Source of the DNA: Pseudomonadota bacterium
GTDB lineage: Bacteria > Pseudomonadota > Alphaproteobacteria > Caulobacterales > Caulobacteraceae
Direction: 5' to 3'
Length of the DNA: 5,505 nt
NCBI GenBank assembly: GCA_023433655.1
Contig: JAEYUE010000027.1
Coordinates: 1-5,505 of the forward strand
Positions 1 to 5,440 of this stretch are shown in pieces. Position numbers and translations under genes: made by a program. Positions within the stretch are counted from its first letter, which is position 1. Each line of letters begins with the position of its first letter. The notes below the pieces were generated by a model. The model had not been told where the DNA came from, made no database searches, and worked only from the letters and a program-made list of their open reading frames with translations.

Positions 1-443
1 GAGCCGCCGATGCCGGGGGCGACGCCGAGGTTGATCTCGGGCTGGCCGAATTTCGCCTTCTCGGAGGCGACGATGAAGTCGCACAGCATGGCCAGTTCGC
101 AGCCGCCGCCGAGGGCGAAGCCGTTGACCGCGGCGATGATCGGCTTGCGGAAGCGGGTGATGCGGTCGTGGCCGAGCGAGAAGAAGTTGGCCTTGTACAT
201 GTCGGCGTAGGACTGGTCGGCCATCTCCTTGATGTCGGCGCCGGCGGCGAAGGCCTTGTCGCCCGAGCCGGTGAGGATCAGGCAGCGGACGCTGTCGTCG
301 TGCTCGACGGCGTCGAGGAAGTCGGCGAGGTCCCTGAAGAGGGCGGAGTTGAGGGCGTTCAGCGCCTCGGGCCGGTTCAGGGTGACCACGGCGTAGCCGT
401 CGGCGTGGCGTTCGATCAGCAGGTTGTCGTAGGCGTCGGCCAT
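1..443 (-). CDS. Enoyl-CoA hydratase (crotonase family), N-terminal 147 residues, runs off left edge
   Basis: This protein should hydrate trans-2-enoyl-CoA to 3-hydroxyacyl-CoA in cytoplasmic fatty-acid or related acyl-CoA breakdown. The visible part is the N-terminal crotonase core. AFAAGADIKEM (residues 64-74) is the CoA-binding/oxyanion segment. NGFALGGGCELAM (107-119) has the second oxyanion glycine at G113 and catalytic Glu116. FGQPEINLG (132-140) has catalytic Glu136. The 20-residue spacing of the two glutamates equals that of Glu144/Glu164 in rat mitochondrial hydratase, so a true hydratase is more likely than an isomerase or a dead homologue. Families of this type are about 260 residues, so roughly 110 are missing beyond position 1. 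The ATG at 441-443 has a good Shine-Dalgarno. It is probably the last visible member of the mutM operon. The exact substrate cannot be told, so no symbol is given. Confidence 0.95.
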   Translation of the reverse strand, partial: MADAYDNLLIERHADGYAVVTLNRPEALNALNSALFRDLADFLDAVEHDDSVRCLILTGSGDKAFAAGADIKEMADQSYADMYKANFFSLGHDRITRFRKPIIAAVNGFALGGGCELAMLCDFIVASEKAKFGQPEINLGVAPGIGG

Positions 444-447
444 CGGG

Positions 448-455
448 ATCTCCTC
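448..455 (-). promoter_or_regulatory. Shine-Dalgarno of the enoyl-CoA hydratase gene
   Basis: On the minus strand GAGGAGAT lies a few bases before the ATG at 441-443. It fixes this start and lets the gene be translated independently although it is only 38 bp from the preceding stop codon. Confidence 0.75.
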
Positions 456-481
456 GTCAGGCGGCCTGCATAGCGAGCCGG

Positions 482-1024
482 TCAGCGCGACGGAAGGCCG
501 ACCATCTCCGCCAGCTTGAGCACCGTGTTCCAGTTGCGGCCGGTGCCGACGCCGATGAGACGCGGCTGGGCCTTTTCGGCCATCTTGGAGCGGCCGATGC
601 CGTCCGGGTGCCAGAAGAACAGGACGCCCGCGGCTTCCTCGACCTTCTCCCCGCCCGAAGCGAAGCCGCGCAGGGCTTCTACGGCGCCCGGCTTCACGCC
701 GTCCTTCATCACCATGGCCAGCAGCTTGGCCGGGGCCGTTCGGGCCTCGTCCGGGAATGGGTTTGCGGCGATCAGCCCGGCCCATTGGTCCGGGGTGCGG
801 ACCATGGCCGCGATCCTGAGGCCGAACCGCTCCTCCATGGCCGCCTCGACCTCCGCCTCGAGCGGTCCCGGGTCGCGATCGCTCTCCACGACCAGATTGC
901 CGCTGGCCAGCAGGGTGCGGGGGTTCTTCAGGCCCATTTCCTCGGCCATGGCGCGCTGCTCGGCGACGGGGGCGCGGACGCCGCCGGTGTTCATGCCGCG
1001 GAACAGGATGAGGCGGTGGCTCAA
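482..1024 (-). CDS. DUF1697 family protein, probable TTG start
   Basis: This is a 180-residue soluble protein of the DUF1697 family, whose biochemical role is not established. The family hallmarks are in order. LFRGMNTGG (7-15) matches the usual ALLRGINVGG-like opening. LASGNLVV (39-46) matches the SGN motif. ANPFP lies mid-protein, PDGIGRSKM at 140-148, and GRNWNTVLKL at 162-171 near the end. Full length fits the family. No ATG precedes the conserved opening: the frame is closed by a TGA a few codons upstream and the only start codon between is TTG at 1022-1024. GAGG at 1035-1038 sits 10 bases before it. That TTG overlaps the TGA of the upstream TraB/GumN gene by 4 bp (TTGA), which suggests translational coupling. 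Starting at the internal Met11 would cut the conserved LFRG motif. The family assignment is firm; a cellular function cannot be given. Confidence 0.92.
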   Translation of the reverse strand: MSHRLILFRGMNTGGVRAPVAEQRAMAEEMGLKNPRTLLASGNLVVESDRDPGPLEAEVEAAMEERFGLRIAAMVRTPDQWAGLIAANPFPDEARTAPAKLLAMVMKDGVKPGAVEALRGFASGGEKVEEAAGVLFFWHPDGIGRSKMAEKAQPRLIGVGTGRNWNTVLKLAEMVGLPSR

Positions 1025-1887
1025 GGCCCCTCGACCTCATAGCCGGCGGCGCGAAGCAGGGTGGGCAGGCCGTCCTCTCCGACCATGTGCGCCGCCCCGG
1101 CGACGACCACCACGCGGCCCTCGCTCTCCATCATGCGGGTCAGGGCGGGCATCCAGGCGTGGTTCCGGTCGACCAGCAGGGTCTTGTAGAGGCGTGGGGC
1201 CTCGGCCTGCATGGTGCGCATCTCGTCGATGATCGGGCCGATGTCGCCGGCGGCCCAGGCGTTCTCGATCTCGACGTCCAGCTCCTCGCGGTCGAGCGAG
1301 TCCAGCACCTCGACCAGGAGGGCCTCGCCCTCGACGTCGCCCATCTCGGCCAGGGCCTGCATCGAGGCGCGCAGCAGCTCCGGCGTGTCGAGCGCCTCCT
1401 TGCGCCGGCCCTCGGCCAGCGACTGTTCGAGAATGGTGTCGACGCCGAGATCGTCCTGACGGCCGAGCGCCTCGTCGGCGCCCATGTCCAGCATCAGGGC
1501 GGCCACCCACGGCTTCATCATCTGCAGGGAGAGGACGTCGAGGTCCTGGGCGCGGGCGGCCGCCAGAGCCCGGGCGAAGGTCTCGGGCGTCACGACCTCG
1601 CTGAGCGGCCGCTCGGCGATCAGGTAGGGGAGGAAGGGCAGGAACATGGCCGTCTCCTCCTCCTCTGTCTCAGGGGTCAGGATCTCGAAGGCGACGAGGT
1701 CGGCGGCGTCGAGGGCGACGTCCAGCCGGGCGGTGCGCCATTCAATGCCCGGCGGGAGGGCATGGATGGAGCCGAACAGGACCATCTCCGTGTCGGCGTC
1801 GCGGACGACCCAGACCGGCGGATCGGCCCGGGCGGGGGTGAAGGCCAGCCAGCTGGCGGCGAGGATGGCGATCAGGCCGAGACGCAT
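1021..1887 (-). CDS. Secreted TraB/GumN family protein
   Basis: This 288-residue protein belongs to the TraB/PrgY/GumN family, related in fold to the Tiki and EreA-like proteins. Some members are metal-dependent peptidases, but bacterial GumN-type members have no firm function. A signal peptide is clear: Arg2, a hydrophobic core at 3-16, and an A-R-A cleavage site near residue 21. There is no lipobox cysteine, so a periplasmic or secreted protein is expected. Family motifs are GSIH (39-42, the first GxxH), FE (67-68, the conserved acidic position), RNHAW (241-245), and GAAH (264-267, the second GxxH), followed by the typical VGEDGLPTLLRAAGYEV ending. Both GxxH motifs and the glutamate are intact, so nothing suggests inactivation. 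The start has GGAG 7 bases upstream. It lies 49 bp after mutM with no terminator between, and its stop overlaps the next start. How a periplasmic protein relates to mutM is unknown. Confidence 0.93.
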   Translation of the reverse strand: MRLGLIAILAASWLAFTPARADPPVWVVRDADTEMVLFGSIHALPPGIEWRTARLDVALDAADLVAFEILTPETEEEETAMFLPFLPYLIAERPLSEVVTPETFARALAAARAQDLDVLSLQMMKPWVAALMLDMGADEALGRQDDLGVDTILEQSLAEGRRKEALDTPELLRASMQALAEMGDVEGEALLVEVLDSLDREELDVEIENAWAAGDIGPIIDEMRTMQAEAPRLYKTLLVDRNHAWMPALTRMMESEGRVVVVAGAAHMVGEDGLPTLLRAAGYEVEGP

Positions 1888-1936
1888 GACATCACTCCGG
1901 TGTTCCCGAAGTCGTGACGCAAATCCGGCCGCGGCG

Positions 1937-2800
1937 CTACCGCCGCTGGCAGGCGGGACACCAGAAGGTCGAACGGCCGGCCTGGACGGCGCGCTTGACC
2001 ACGCCGGAACAGCCGTCGCGGGCGCAGGGCTGGCCCTCGCGGCCGTAGACGTCGAAGCGGTGCTGGAAATAGCCCTGGCCGCCCTCGGCGTTGGCGAAGT
2101 CGCGCAGGGTCGAGCCGCCCGCGGCGATGGCGTCGTTCAGCACATTGCGGACCTCGGCGGCGAGGGTTTCGAGGCGGGGCTTCGAGACCTTGCCGGCCGC
2201 CACCAGCGGCGAGATGCGGGCGCGGAACAGGGCCTCGCAGACATAGATGTTGCCGAGGCCGGCGACGATGCGCTGGTCGAGCAGGGTGACCTTGATGTTC
2301 TGCGTCTTGCCAACGAAGGCCTCTGCCAGATGGGCGCCGGAGAAGGCGTTGCCGAGCGGCTCGGGGCCGAGGGCGGCGAACCACGGATGGGCCTCGACGG
2401 CGTCGGTCGGGATCAGGCCCATGAATCCGAAGCGGCGGGCGTCGGCGAACCCGATCCGGGTCGAGGCCCCCTCCCGGACGGCGCAGAGGCTGACGTGCTC
2501 GTGCTTGCCGGCGACGGGGGCGGCTTCCTCGAACTCGCCCAGCTGGGCCCCGTCGAGGGTGAAGCGGCCGGTCATGCCCAGATGGGTGACCCACGTCTCG
2601 CCGGTCGACAGGGGCATGAGCAGGTATTTGGCGCGGCGATCGATGCGCTCGACGGTCGCCCCTTCCAGGCGCCCGGCGAACCGCTCGGGGAAGGGGAAGC
2701 GCAGGTCGGGCCGGTTCTGCCGCACCCGCGTCAGCCGCGCGCCCTCGAGCACGGGCTGCAGCCCGCGGCGGACGGTCTCGACCTCGGGGAGTTCGGGCAT
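1937..2800 (-). CDS. mutM: Formamidopyrimidine-DNA glycosylase (8-oxoguanine repair)
   Basis: MutM/Fpg removes 8-oxoguanine and formamidopyrimidines from DNA and cuts the abasic site by beta,delta-elimination in base excision repair. All key parts are present in 287 residues, close to the usual 270-290. The N-terminus is MPELPEVETV, where Pro2 becomes the nucleophile after Met removal and Glu3 is catalytic. RRAKYLL carries Lys58 (Lys57 of the mature enzyme). HLGMTGRF (73-80) holds the lesion-side Met. KHEHV is at 99-103 and DARRFG at 120-125. The helix-two-turn-helix contains GLGNIY (181-186). The C-terminal zinc finger uses Cys259, Cys264, Cys281 and Cys284, with the conserved Arg276 before the third Cys. 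The first Cys pair is spaced C-x4-C rather than C-x2-C as in E. coli. The start is fixed by the MPELPE sequence because Pro must be residue 2; only a weak GGA lies upstream. It is the first gene of the minus-strand unit. Confidence 0.98.
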   Translation of the reverse strand: MPELPEVETVRRGLQPVLEGARLTRVRQNRPDLRFPFPERFAGRLEGATVERIDRRAKYLLMPLSTGETWVTHLGMTGRFTLDGAQLGEFEEAAPVAGKHEHVSLCAVREGASTRIGFADARRFGFMGLIPTDAVEAHPWFAALGPEPLGNAFSGAHLAEAFVGKTQNIKVTLLDQRIVAGLGNIYVCEALFRARISPLVAAGKVSKPRLETLAAEVRNVLNDAIAAGGSTLRDFANAEGGQGYFQHRFDVYGREGQPCARDGCSGVVKRAVQAGRSTFWCPACQRR

Positions 2801-2818
2801 GGGCGGGTCCAGAAAAAC

Positions 2819-2905
2819 GAGTCGACGGAGTCGGCGGAGTCTACATCGCGCGGGTCCGGGAGGGGCCGCGAATTCGGGTCGACAGGGTCGGCAGAGTCGA
2901 CATCG
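2819..2905. repeat. Two 30-bp repeat blocks, each three 9-bp units, 57 bp apart
   Basis: Block 1 (2819-2848) and block 2 (2876-2905) match at 25 of 30 positions. Inside each block a 9-bp unit of the form G-R-G-T-C-K-R-C-R runs three times: GAGTCGACG, GAGTCGGCG, GAGTCTACA in block 1 and GGGTCGACA, GGGTCGGCA, GAGTCGACA in block 2, both followed by TCG. Four units contain GAGTC, a GANTC site, at 2819, 2828, 2837 and 2894. The blocks lie 19-105 bp before the mutM start. The 57-bp offset is a multiple of three, but no credible protein is encoded. A dispersed intergenic repeat family, a protein-binding array or a methylation-sensitive control region are all possible. Confidence 0.75.
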
Positions 2906-2927
2906 GCGGGCGAACTGCTTCGCCCGC
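2906..2927. other. Perfect 9-bp inverted repeat (hairpin) before mutM
   Basis: GCGGGCGAA (2906-2914) pairs exactly with TTCGCCCGC (2919-2927) across a 4-base loop, CTGC. It starts one base after the second repeat block. No T-run follows on either strand, so it is unlikely to be an intrinsic terminator. It may be part of the same repeat element, a leader structure of the mutM transcript, or a binding site. Confidence 0.55.
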
Positions 2928-3076
2928 GTGAGAACGCAGCTCCTCGACGGAGCCGCGGGGATGGATTGTCAAAGACCGGGCGGCCAGTCTGCACCACGCC
3001 GGCCCTCAGGCGGACAAATCAGGTCGAGAAACGGCCAAGGCCTTGATCCCGCAGACTTTCAGCGCCCCTGTCGGAC

Positions 3077-3082
3077 TATAAT
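3077..3082 (+). promoter_or_regulatory. Candidate -10 box (TATAAT) for the transporter gene
   Basis: A perfect TATAAT stands in otherwise very GC-rich sequence and also fits most of the Caulobacter-type GCTANAWC -10 (here ACTATAAT). No good -35 is visible at 16-18 bp: the sequence there reads GACTTT or similar. Transcription would begin near 3089-3090, giving a leader of about 114 bases before the transporter start. Box identity is seen directly; promoter activity is inferred. Confidence 0.5.
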
Positions 3083-3089
3083 TCCGCGA

Positions 3090-3146
3090 ATGGCCAGCAG
3101 GCGGGCGGGGGCCTACATGGGGCGGGCCCCGGTCGGCCGGCGATGA
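3090..3146 (+). other. Possible leaderless 18-codon upstream ORF
   Basis: An ATG at 3090 opens 18 codons ending in TGA at 3144-3146; the peptide is Arg/Gly/Ala-rich (MASRRAGAYMGRAPVGRR). The ATG lies 8 bases after the last T of the TATAAT box, exactly where the transcript would be expected to start, so it could be translated as a leaderless message. There is no Shine-Dalgarno before it. A GC-rich hairpin (GGGGCC at 3108-3113 with GGCCCC at 3125-3130) lies inside it. Its stop is 57 bases before the transporter start. Chance occurrence is quite possible, as short open frames are common at this GC. Confidence 0.25.
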
Positions 3147-3175
3147 CGGATTGCCGAGTTCGCGGTTCTCGGTTT

Positions 3176-3203
3176 ACCTCCGCCGGAGAGAGGGAGAGGC
3201 TCC
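3176..3203 (+). promoter_or_regulatory. Transporter ribosome binding site with adjacent anti-SD-like sequences
   Basis: The purine-rich GGAGAGAGGGAGAGG (3185-3199) is a strong Shine-Dalgarno region for the ATG at 3204 and decides that start. ACCTCC at 3176-3181 resembles the 16S rRNA anti-Shine-Dalgarno, and CTCC recurs at 3200-3203 directly before the ATG. Either could pair with GGAG in the ribosome binding site and hide it. A further small stem, CCGAG (3154-3158) with CTCGG (3168-3172), lies just upstream. The ribosome binding site is well supported; a switch is only a suggestion. Confidence 0.65.
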
Positions 3204-5261
3204 ATGACCGACACCGCCGCCGCGGGGGCGCCGAGCGCCGGCCGCCGCATCGAACTGACGCTTCGCGCCCTGGTGCTGGGCTGCCTGCTGGCGGTGATCT
3301 TCACCGCCGCCAACACCTATCTGGGGCTGCTGGTCGGCCTGACCTTCGCCTCCGCCATTCCGGCGGCGGTGATCTCCATGGCCGTGCTGCGGGGCTTCCG
3401 TACCTCGACCATCTGGGAGAATATGACGGTGCAGACGGTCGCCTCGGTCGGCGGCTCGATGAGCGCCATCATCTTCGTCCTGCCCGGTCTGGTGATGATC
3501 GGCTGGTGGCTGGAGTTCCCGTTCTGGGAGTCGGTGCTGATCTGCACCCTCGGCGGCATCCTGGGCGTGACCTTCTCCATCCCGTTGCGCCGCGCCCTGG
3601 TGGTCAACAGCGACCTGCCCTACCCGGAAGGCCGCGCCGCGGCCGAGGTGCTGAAGGTCGGCTCGCGCGGCGCCGAACAGTCCGAGAGCGCGGTGCGCGA
3701 GAACAAGGCGGGCCTGTGGGTGGTGGTGACCGGGGCCATCGTCTCGGCGGCCTACGCCATCGGCGTGGCGGCGCGGCTCTTCGCGGCCGAGGCGGCGCGC
3801 TTCATCAAGCTGCCGGCGGCGCTGGGCGGCGGGGCTACCGGCATCGGCTTCGGCATGCAGTTCGCCCTGCTGGGCGCCGGCCACCTGATCGGCCTGACCG
3901 TCGGGCTGGCGCAGCTGTTCGGCCTGATCCTCGCCTGGTGCATCGCCGTGCCCATCCTGACCTCGCCCGACACCGTCGCCTGGCTGACCGCCAACGGCAT
4001 TCCTTCGGTGGCCGCAGGGCTGCCCGCGGGCGCGCCGGCGGAAGAGCTGGCCGGCACGGTGTGGGGACAGGAAGTCCGCTTCATGGGCGCCGGGGTGATC
4101 GGCGTCGCCGCCATCTGGACGCTGATGAAGCTGGCCGGGCCGCTGGTCGGCGGCCTGACCTCGGCGCTGGCGGCGCAGTCGCGGCGCAAGGGCGGCGAGG
4201 CGCTGGCCCGGGTCGAACAGGACATCCCGATCAACCTCGTGGGCGCCATTTCGGTGGCCTGCCTGGTCGGCATCGCCGGCCTGCTGGCGTGGTTCGCCCA
4301 GAGCTCGCCGGCGCTGGCCGGATCGACCTGGCTGCTGGTCGGCGGCGGTTTGGTCTATGTGGTGGTCATCGGCTTCGCGGTGGCGGCGATCTGCGGCTAC
4401 ATGGCCGGCCTGATCGGTTCGTCGAACAGCCCGGTGTCGGGCGTCGGCATCCTCGCCATCGTCATCGCCTCGGTGCTGATGCTGGGCGTGCTGGCCCTGG
4501 CCGGCCTTCCGGCCGATCCGTCGATCATCGCCTTCGCCCTGATCGTCACGGCGGTGGTGTTCGCCGTGGCGGTGATCGCCAATGACAACCTGCAGGACCT
4601 GAAGACGGCCCAGCTGGTCGAGGCGACGCCATGGCGGCAGCAGGCCGCCCTGATCGTCGGCGTCGGCGCCGGCGCGCTGGTCATCCCGCTGATCCTCAAC
4701 CTGCTCAACCAGGCCTTCGGCTTCGAGGGCGGGCCGCCGGCCATCGCCGAGAACGCCACGACCCTGGCCGCCCCGCAGGCGACGCTGATCTCGGCGCTGG
4801 CGCGCGGCGTCATCGGCGGCGACCTGCGCTGGGACCTGATCGGCGTCGGCGGCGCCATCGGGGTGGCGATCATCCTCCTCGACGAGTTGCTCACCCGGGC
4901 CAGCAACGGCCGCATCAAGCTGCCGCCGCTGGCCGTGGGCATCGGCTTCTACCTGCCGGCGGCGGTGACCACGATGCTGGTCGTCGGCGCGGTGGCCGGG
5001 TGGATCTACGAGAAGGGCCTGAAGGGCAGACCTTTCGAGGCGGTAGGCCGCCGCATGGGCGTCCTGCTGGCCTCCGGCCTGATCGTCGGCGAAAGCCTGT
5101 TCGGCGTGTTCAACGCCGGGGTGATCGTGGCCACCAAGGACGGGGAGTGGGCCGTGCTGATGGGCGACAACTGGCCGGCGATGATGGCGGGCATCTTCGC
5201 TTTCGCCGGAGCAACGCTCCTCATGTATCTGTGGGTGCGGGGCCGGTCGGCGAAGGTCTGA
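3204..5261 (+). CDS. OPT-family (oligopeptide) transporter, inner membrane
   Basis: This 685-residue polytopic membrane protein belongs to the bacterial branch of the OPT superfamily, related to oligopeptide and YSL metal-chelate transporters. It is expected to import peptides or a metal-chelate compound across the inner membrane by proton symport. Its substrate cannot be read from sequence. Nearly the whole length is hydrophobic segments (I estimate 14 or more by eye) after a 15-residue polar N-terminus. Recognisable segments are NTYLGLLVGLTFASAIP (37-53), ENMTVQTVASVGGS (72-85), SDLPYPEGRAAAEVLKVG (136-153), SSNSPVSGVGILAIV (406-420) and NDNLQDLKTAQ (460-470), with LPPLAVGIGFYLP in the C-terminal half. 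A charged loop near 327-344 (SRRKGGEALARVEQD) is probably cytoplasmic. The length fits the family and I see no frameshift or truncation. It is transcribed alone, divergent from mutM and followed by hairpins. Confidence 0.95.
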   Translation: MTDTAAAGAPSAGRRIELTLRALVLGCLLAVIFTAANTYLGLLVGLTFASAIPAAVISMAVLRGFRTSTIWENMTVQTVASVGGSMSAIIFVLPGLVMIGWWLEFPFWESVLICTLGGILGVTFSIPLRRALVVNSDLPYPEGRAAAEVLKVGSRGAEQSESAVRENKAGLWVVVTGAIVSAAYAIGVAARLFAAEAARFIKLPAALGGGATGIGFGMQFALLGAGHLIGLTVGLAQLFGLILAWCIAVPILTSPDTVAWLTANGIPSVAAGLPAGAPAEELAGTVWGQEVRFMGAGVIGVAAIWTLMKLAGPLVGGLTSALAAQSRRKGGEALARVEQDIPINLVGAISVACLVGIAGLLAWFAQSSPALAGSTWLLVGGGLVYVVVIGFAVAAICGYMAGLIGSSNSPVSGVGILAIVIASVLMLGVLALAGLPADPSIIAFALIVTAVVFAVAVIANDNLQDLKTAQLVEATPWRQQAALIVGVGAGALVIPLILNLLNQAFGFEGGPPAIAENATTLAAPQATLISALARGVIGGDLRWDLIGVGGAIGVAIILLDELLTRASNGRIKLPPLAVGIGFYLPAAVTTMLVVGAVAGWIYEKGLKGRPFEAVGRRMGVLLASGLIVGESLFGVFNAGVIVATKDGEWAVLMGDNWPAMMAGIFAFAGATLLMYLWVRGRSAKV

Positions 5262-5271
5262 TCCCGCCCTC

Positions 5272-5292
5272 AGCCCGCCGCTTTCGGCGGCT
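5272..5292 (+). terminator. Hairpin 1 after the transporter gene
   Basis: CCGCCG (5275-5280) pairs with CGGCGG (5285-5290) around a CTTT loop, extendable by AG/CT if one C is bulged. It begins about 10 bases after the stop codon. No U-run follows, so alone it is a weak terminator; it may protect the 3' end or help Rho-independent stopping with the next stem. Confidence 0.4.
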
Positions 5293-5305
5293 AGAAGCCG
5301 TTCTG

Positions 5306-5338
5306 ACGCCAGTGCGTGCCCGTCGCGCACTGGCGTTT
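5306..5338 (+). terminator. Hairpin 2: probable intrinsic terminator of the transporter gene
   Basis: ACGCCAGTGCG (5306-5316) pairs perfectly with CGCACTGGCGT (5326-5336), an 11-bp stem with a 9-base loop, or 12 bp if a T-G closing pair forms. TTT at 5336-5338 overlaps the stem end. The U-tract is short, as is common in GC-rich alphaproteobacteria. This is the strongest terminator candidate in the window and separates the transporter from typA. Confidence 0.65.
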
Positions 5339-5345
5339 CGCCGTT

Positions 5346-5364
5346 CGCGCCTGTAAGAGGCGCG
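5346..5364. terminator. Hairpin 3 in the transporter-typA gap
   Basis: CGCGCCT (5346-5352) pairs with AGGCGCG (5358-5364) around the loop GTAAG, followed by CCTTTCC. The right arm also overlaps a 10-bp palindrome, AGGCGCGCCT (5358-5367). It could be a second terminator or a structure near the 5' end of the typA transcript; the sequence does not decide. Confidence 0.35.
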
Positions 5365-5440
5365 CCTTTCCAGCAATCACGCCCCTTTCCGAAGCGGCGC
5401 GGACCCCTCCGCGACCGAACACAGTCCGCCCGAGCCCGAA

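Larger units (their letters stand above)
2801..3203. other. Divergent intergenic region between mutM and the OPT transporter gene
   Basis: This 403-bp stretch separates two divergently transcribed genes and I find no convincing long gene in it. The mutM-proximal part (2819-2927) holds two repeat blocks with four GANTC sites and a hairpin. The centre (about 2930-3050) shows nothing I can name. The transporter-proximal part (3077-3203) holds a TATAAT box, a tiny upstream ORF and a ribosome binding site. Promoters for both operons should lie here, but only the rightward one has a visible -10 box. In many alphaproteobacteria ubiE/ubiB lie next to mutM; here they do not, so this region may also be a synteny breakpoint. 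Confidence 0.8.

Noticed and set aside
1087..1917. 276-residue plus-strand frame opposite the TraB/GumN gene
   Set aside because: His/Gln/Gly-rich antisense frame; the minus strand has a signal peptide and all family motifs.
2819..2905. CRISPR array
   Set aside because: Only two imperfect blocks, with internal 9-bp periodicity and a 27-bp gap that is not spacer-like, and no cas genes in view.
2731..2997. 88-residue minus-strand frame with repeated DVDSAD segments
   Set aside because: The peptide repeat only reflects the 57-bp DNA repeat. The frame overlaps the start of mutM in another phase and I see no supporting signal.
1646..3046. 466-residue plus-strand frame opposite TraB/GumN and mutM, running into the intergenic repeats
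   Set aside because: It is antisense to two well-supported genes, has Gly/Ala/Glu-rich composition without motifs, and shows no ribosome binding site logic.
3040..3082. TTGATC at 3043-3048 as a -35 partner of the TATAAT box
   Set aside because: The gap of 28 bases is far beyond the usual 16-18, so it was not annotated.
3143..4585. 480-residue plus-strand frame starting 61 bases before the transporter
   Set aside because: Arg/Gly/Pro-rich shifted frame of the transporter with no motifs or membrane segments; the in-frame transporter start has the good ribosome binding site.
3174..5330. 718-residue open frame on the minus strand opposite the transporter gene
   Set aside because: It is rich in H, Q, D, R and A with no recognisable motif. 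That is the usual result of reading the complement of a high-GC gene, and the plus-strand frame has clear OPT motifs.
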